64,000 bases of DNA from Microvirga solisilvae (GTDB taxonomy: Bacteria; Pseudomonadota; Alphaproteobacteria; Rhizobiales; Beijerinckiaceae), in assembly GCF_022808595.1 (NCBI RefSeq), contig NZ_JAKUCN010000002.1, positions 487,806-551,805 on the forward strand. Direction: 5' to 3'. Numbering within the stretch: the first letter of the stretch is position 1; the number at the start of each line of letters is the position of its first letter. The position numbers were made by a program, and so were the translations under genes. The notes beneath the pieces were generated by a model. That model saw only the letters and a program-made list of their open reading frames with translations. It made no database searches and was not told the origin of the DNA. Below are positions 63,733-64,000 of the stretch, piece after piece.

Positions 63733-64000
63733 AGGTTCATCGCGGCGCTGCCAGAAATTGGTGGCTCCGATGTTTCCCTGACAGGCTGGCGGCTCAAGCC
63801 GGGTAAAACCGGAGTGAGGCGCTGTTGTCTTCGGAAACTGCATCTTCGGATGTTTGCTCTTTGACAAGTGAAGAAAGAAAGAGAAGCGTAGGCGGCGGTG
63901 TCCTTGCGGATCATCCTGTTGGATGGTCGAGAAGACATTGACCGGATCTATGCTTTGGTGAGTACACCGCTTCGATCGCAAGATTGGAGTGAGATGGACT
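63733..64000 (+). other. rRNA operon leader with boxA, truncated at window edge
   Basis: The leader carries TGCTCTTTGACA at 63855-63866, the boxA antitermination signal used by Nus factors, followed by the A/G-rich AAGAAAGAAAGAG typical of rRNA leaders. The 16S start (AGAGTTTGATC) is not reached before the window ends. The 16S rRNA gene is thus expected to begin within about the next 50-150 bases. The region 63310-63540 before it holds no gene that I can support. Confidence 0.8.

Overview
The window looks like a chromosomal segment of a GC-rich alphaproteobacterium of the order Hyphomicrobiales (Rhizobiales). A member of the Methylobacteriaceae (Methylobacterium/Microvirga type) fits best, but this is inference from gene content and order and no marker gene was compared. 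Supporting points are the blocks rplU-rpmA-obg-proB-proA-nadD-rsfS-rlmH-envC-ctpA-rppH, purC..purS-purQ-purL-bolA-grxD, lptM-lysA-TIGR02302, the F1-ATPase zeta inhibitor, a DUF1236 protein and a LOV histidine kinase.

Region 1 (about 0.3-11.9 kb) is a compact chemosensory operon: a soluble receptor with two signalling tips, a CheW with three domains, CheB, CheR, CheA, a small STAS protein, a CheY-like regulator, a CheC-type phosphatase, then a LOV (blue-light) hybrid histidine kinase. Most junctions are ATGA/GTGA overlaps or a few bases. No flagellar or pilus gene is present. The double-tip receptor recalls Vibrio cholerae DosM, so a cytoplasmic array is a reasonable hypothesis. This is the most unusual system in the window.

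Region 2 (about 11.8-22.6 kb) is a catabolic and uptake cluster. An M81 (MlrC-like) metallopeptidase is divergent from an XRE-cupin regulator, which is followed by a class II aldolase-like protein, a five-gene dipeptide/oligopeptide-type ABC transporter and D-serine ammonia-lyase. It probably imports and breaks down a small peptide-like or D-amino-acid-containing compound. The substrate cannot be read from the sequence.

Region 3 (about 22.7-34.4 kb) starts with tRNA-Ser(CGA) and is mostly housekeeping: ribosomal proteins L21 and L27, Obg, proline synthesis, NAD synthesis, ribosome silencing and modification, cell-division murein hydrolase activation, a C-terminal protease and RppH. It ends with a secreted Ser/Gly/Thr-rich DUF1236 protein and a small hypothetical gene. 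Region 4 (34.3-37.9 kb) holds an unknown membrane protein and an acyltransferase-SGNH surface-polymer acetylase next to tRNA-Leu(CAA). It looks richer in A+T than its surroundings and may be acquired.

Region 5 (38-51 kb) contains a YqaA-type membrane protein, DsbB, an M15 peptidase, an HNH nuclease, an etfB-etfA-hbd acyl-CoA oxidation set, a rhomboid protease, PduO adenosyltransferase, a PagL-like lipid A deacylase, the giant TIGR02302 protein, lysA-lptM and TlpA. Region 6 (51-58 kb) is the purine operon with grxD and bolA downstream; it contains two kinds of palindromic intergenic repeat, one able to fold as a four-way junction. Region 7 (57.6-64 kb) has the ATPase inhibitor, an HpcH/HpaI aldolase, an AlkA-like glycosylase, GluQRS, an auxin-efflux-type carrier and a large M23 peptidase. 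It ends in tandem promoters and a boxA-containing leader of what should be an rRNA operon; the 16S gene lies beyond the window.
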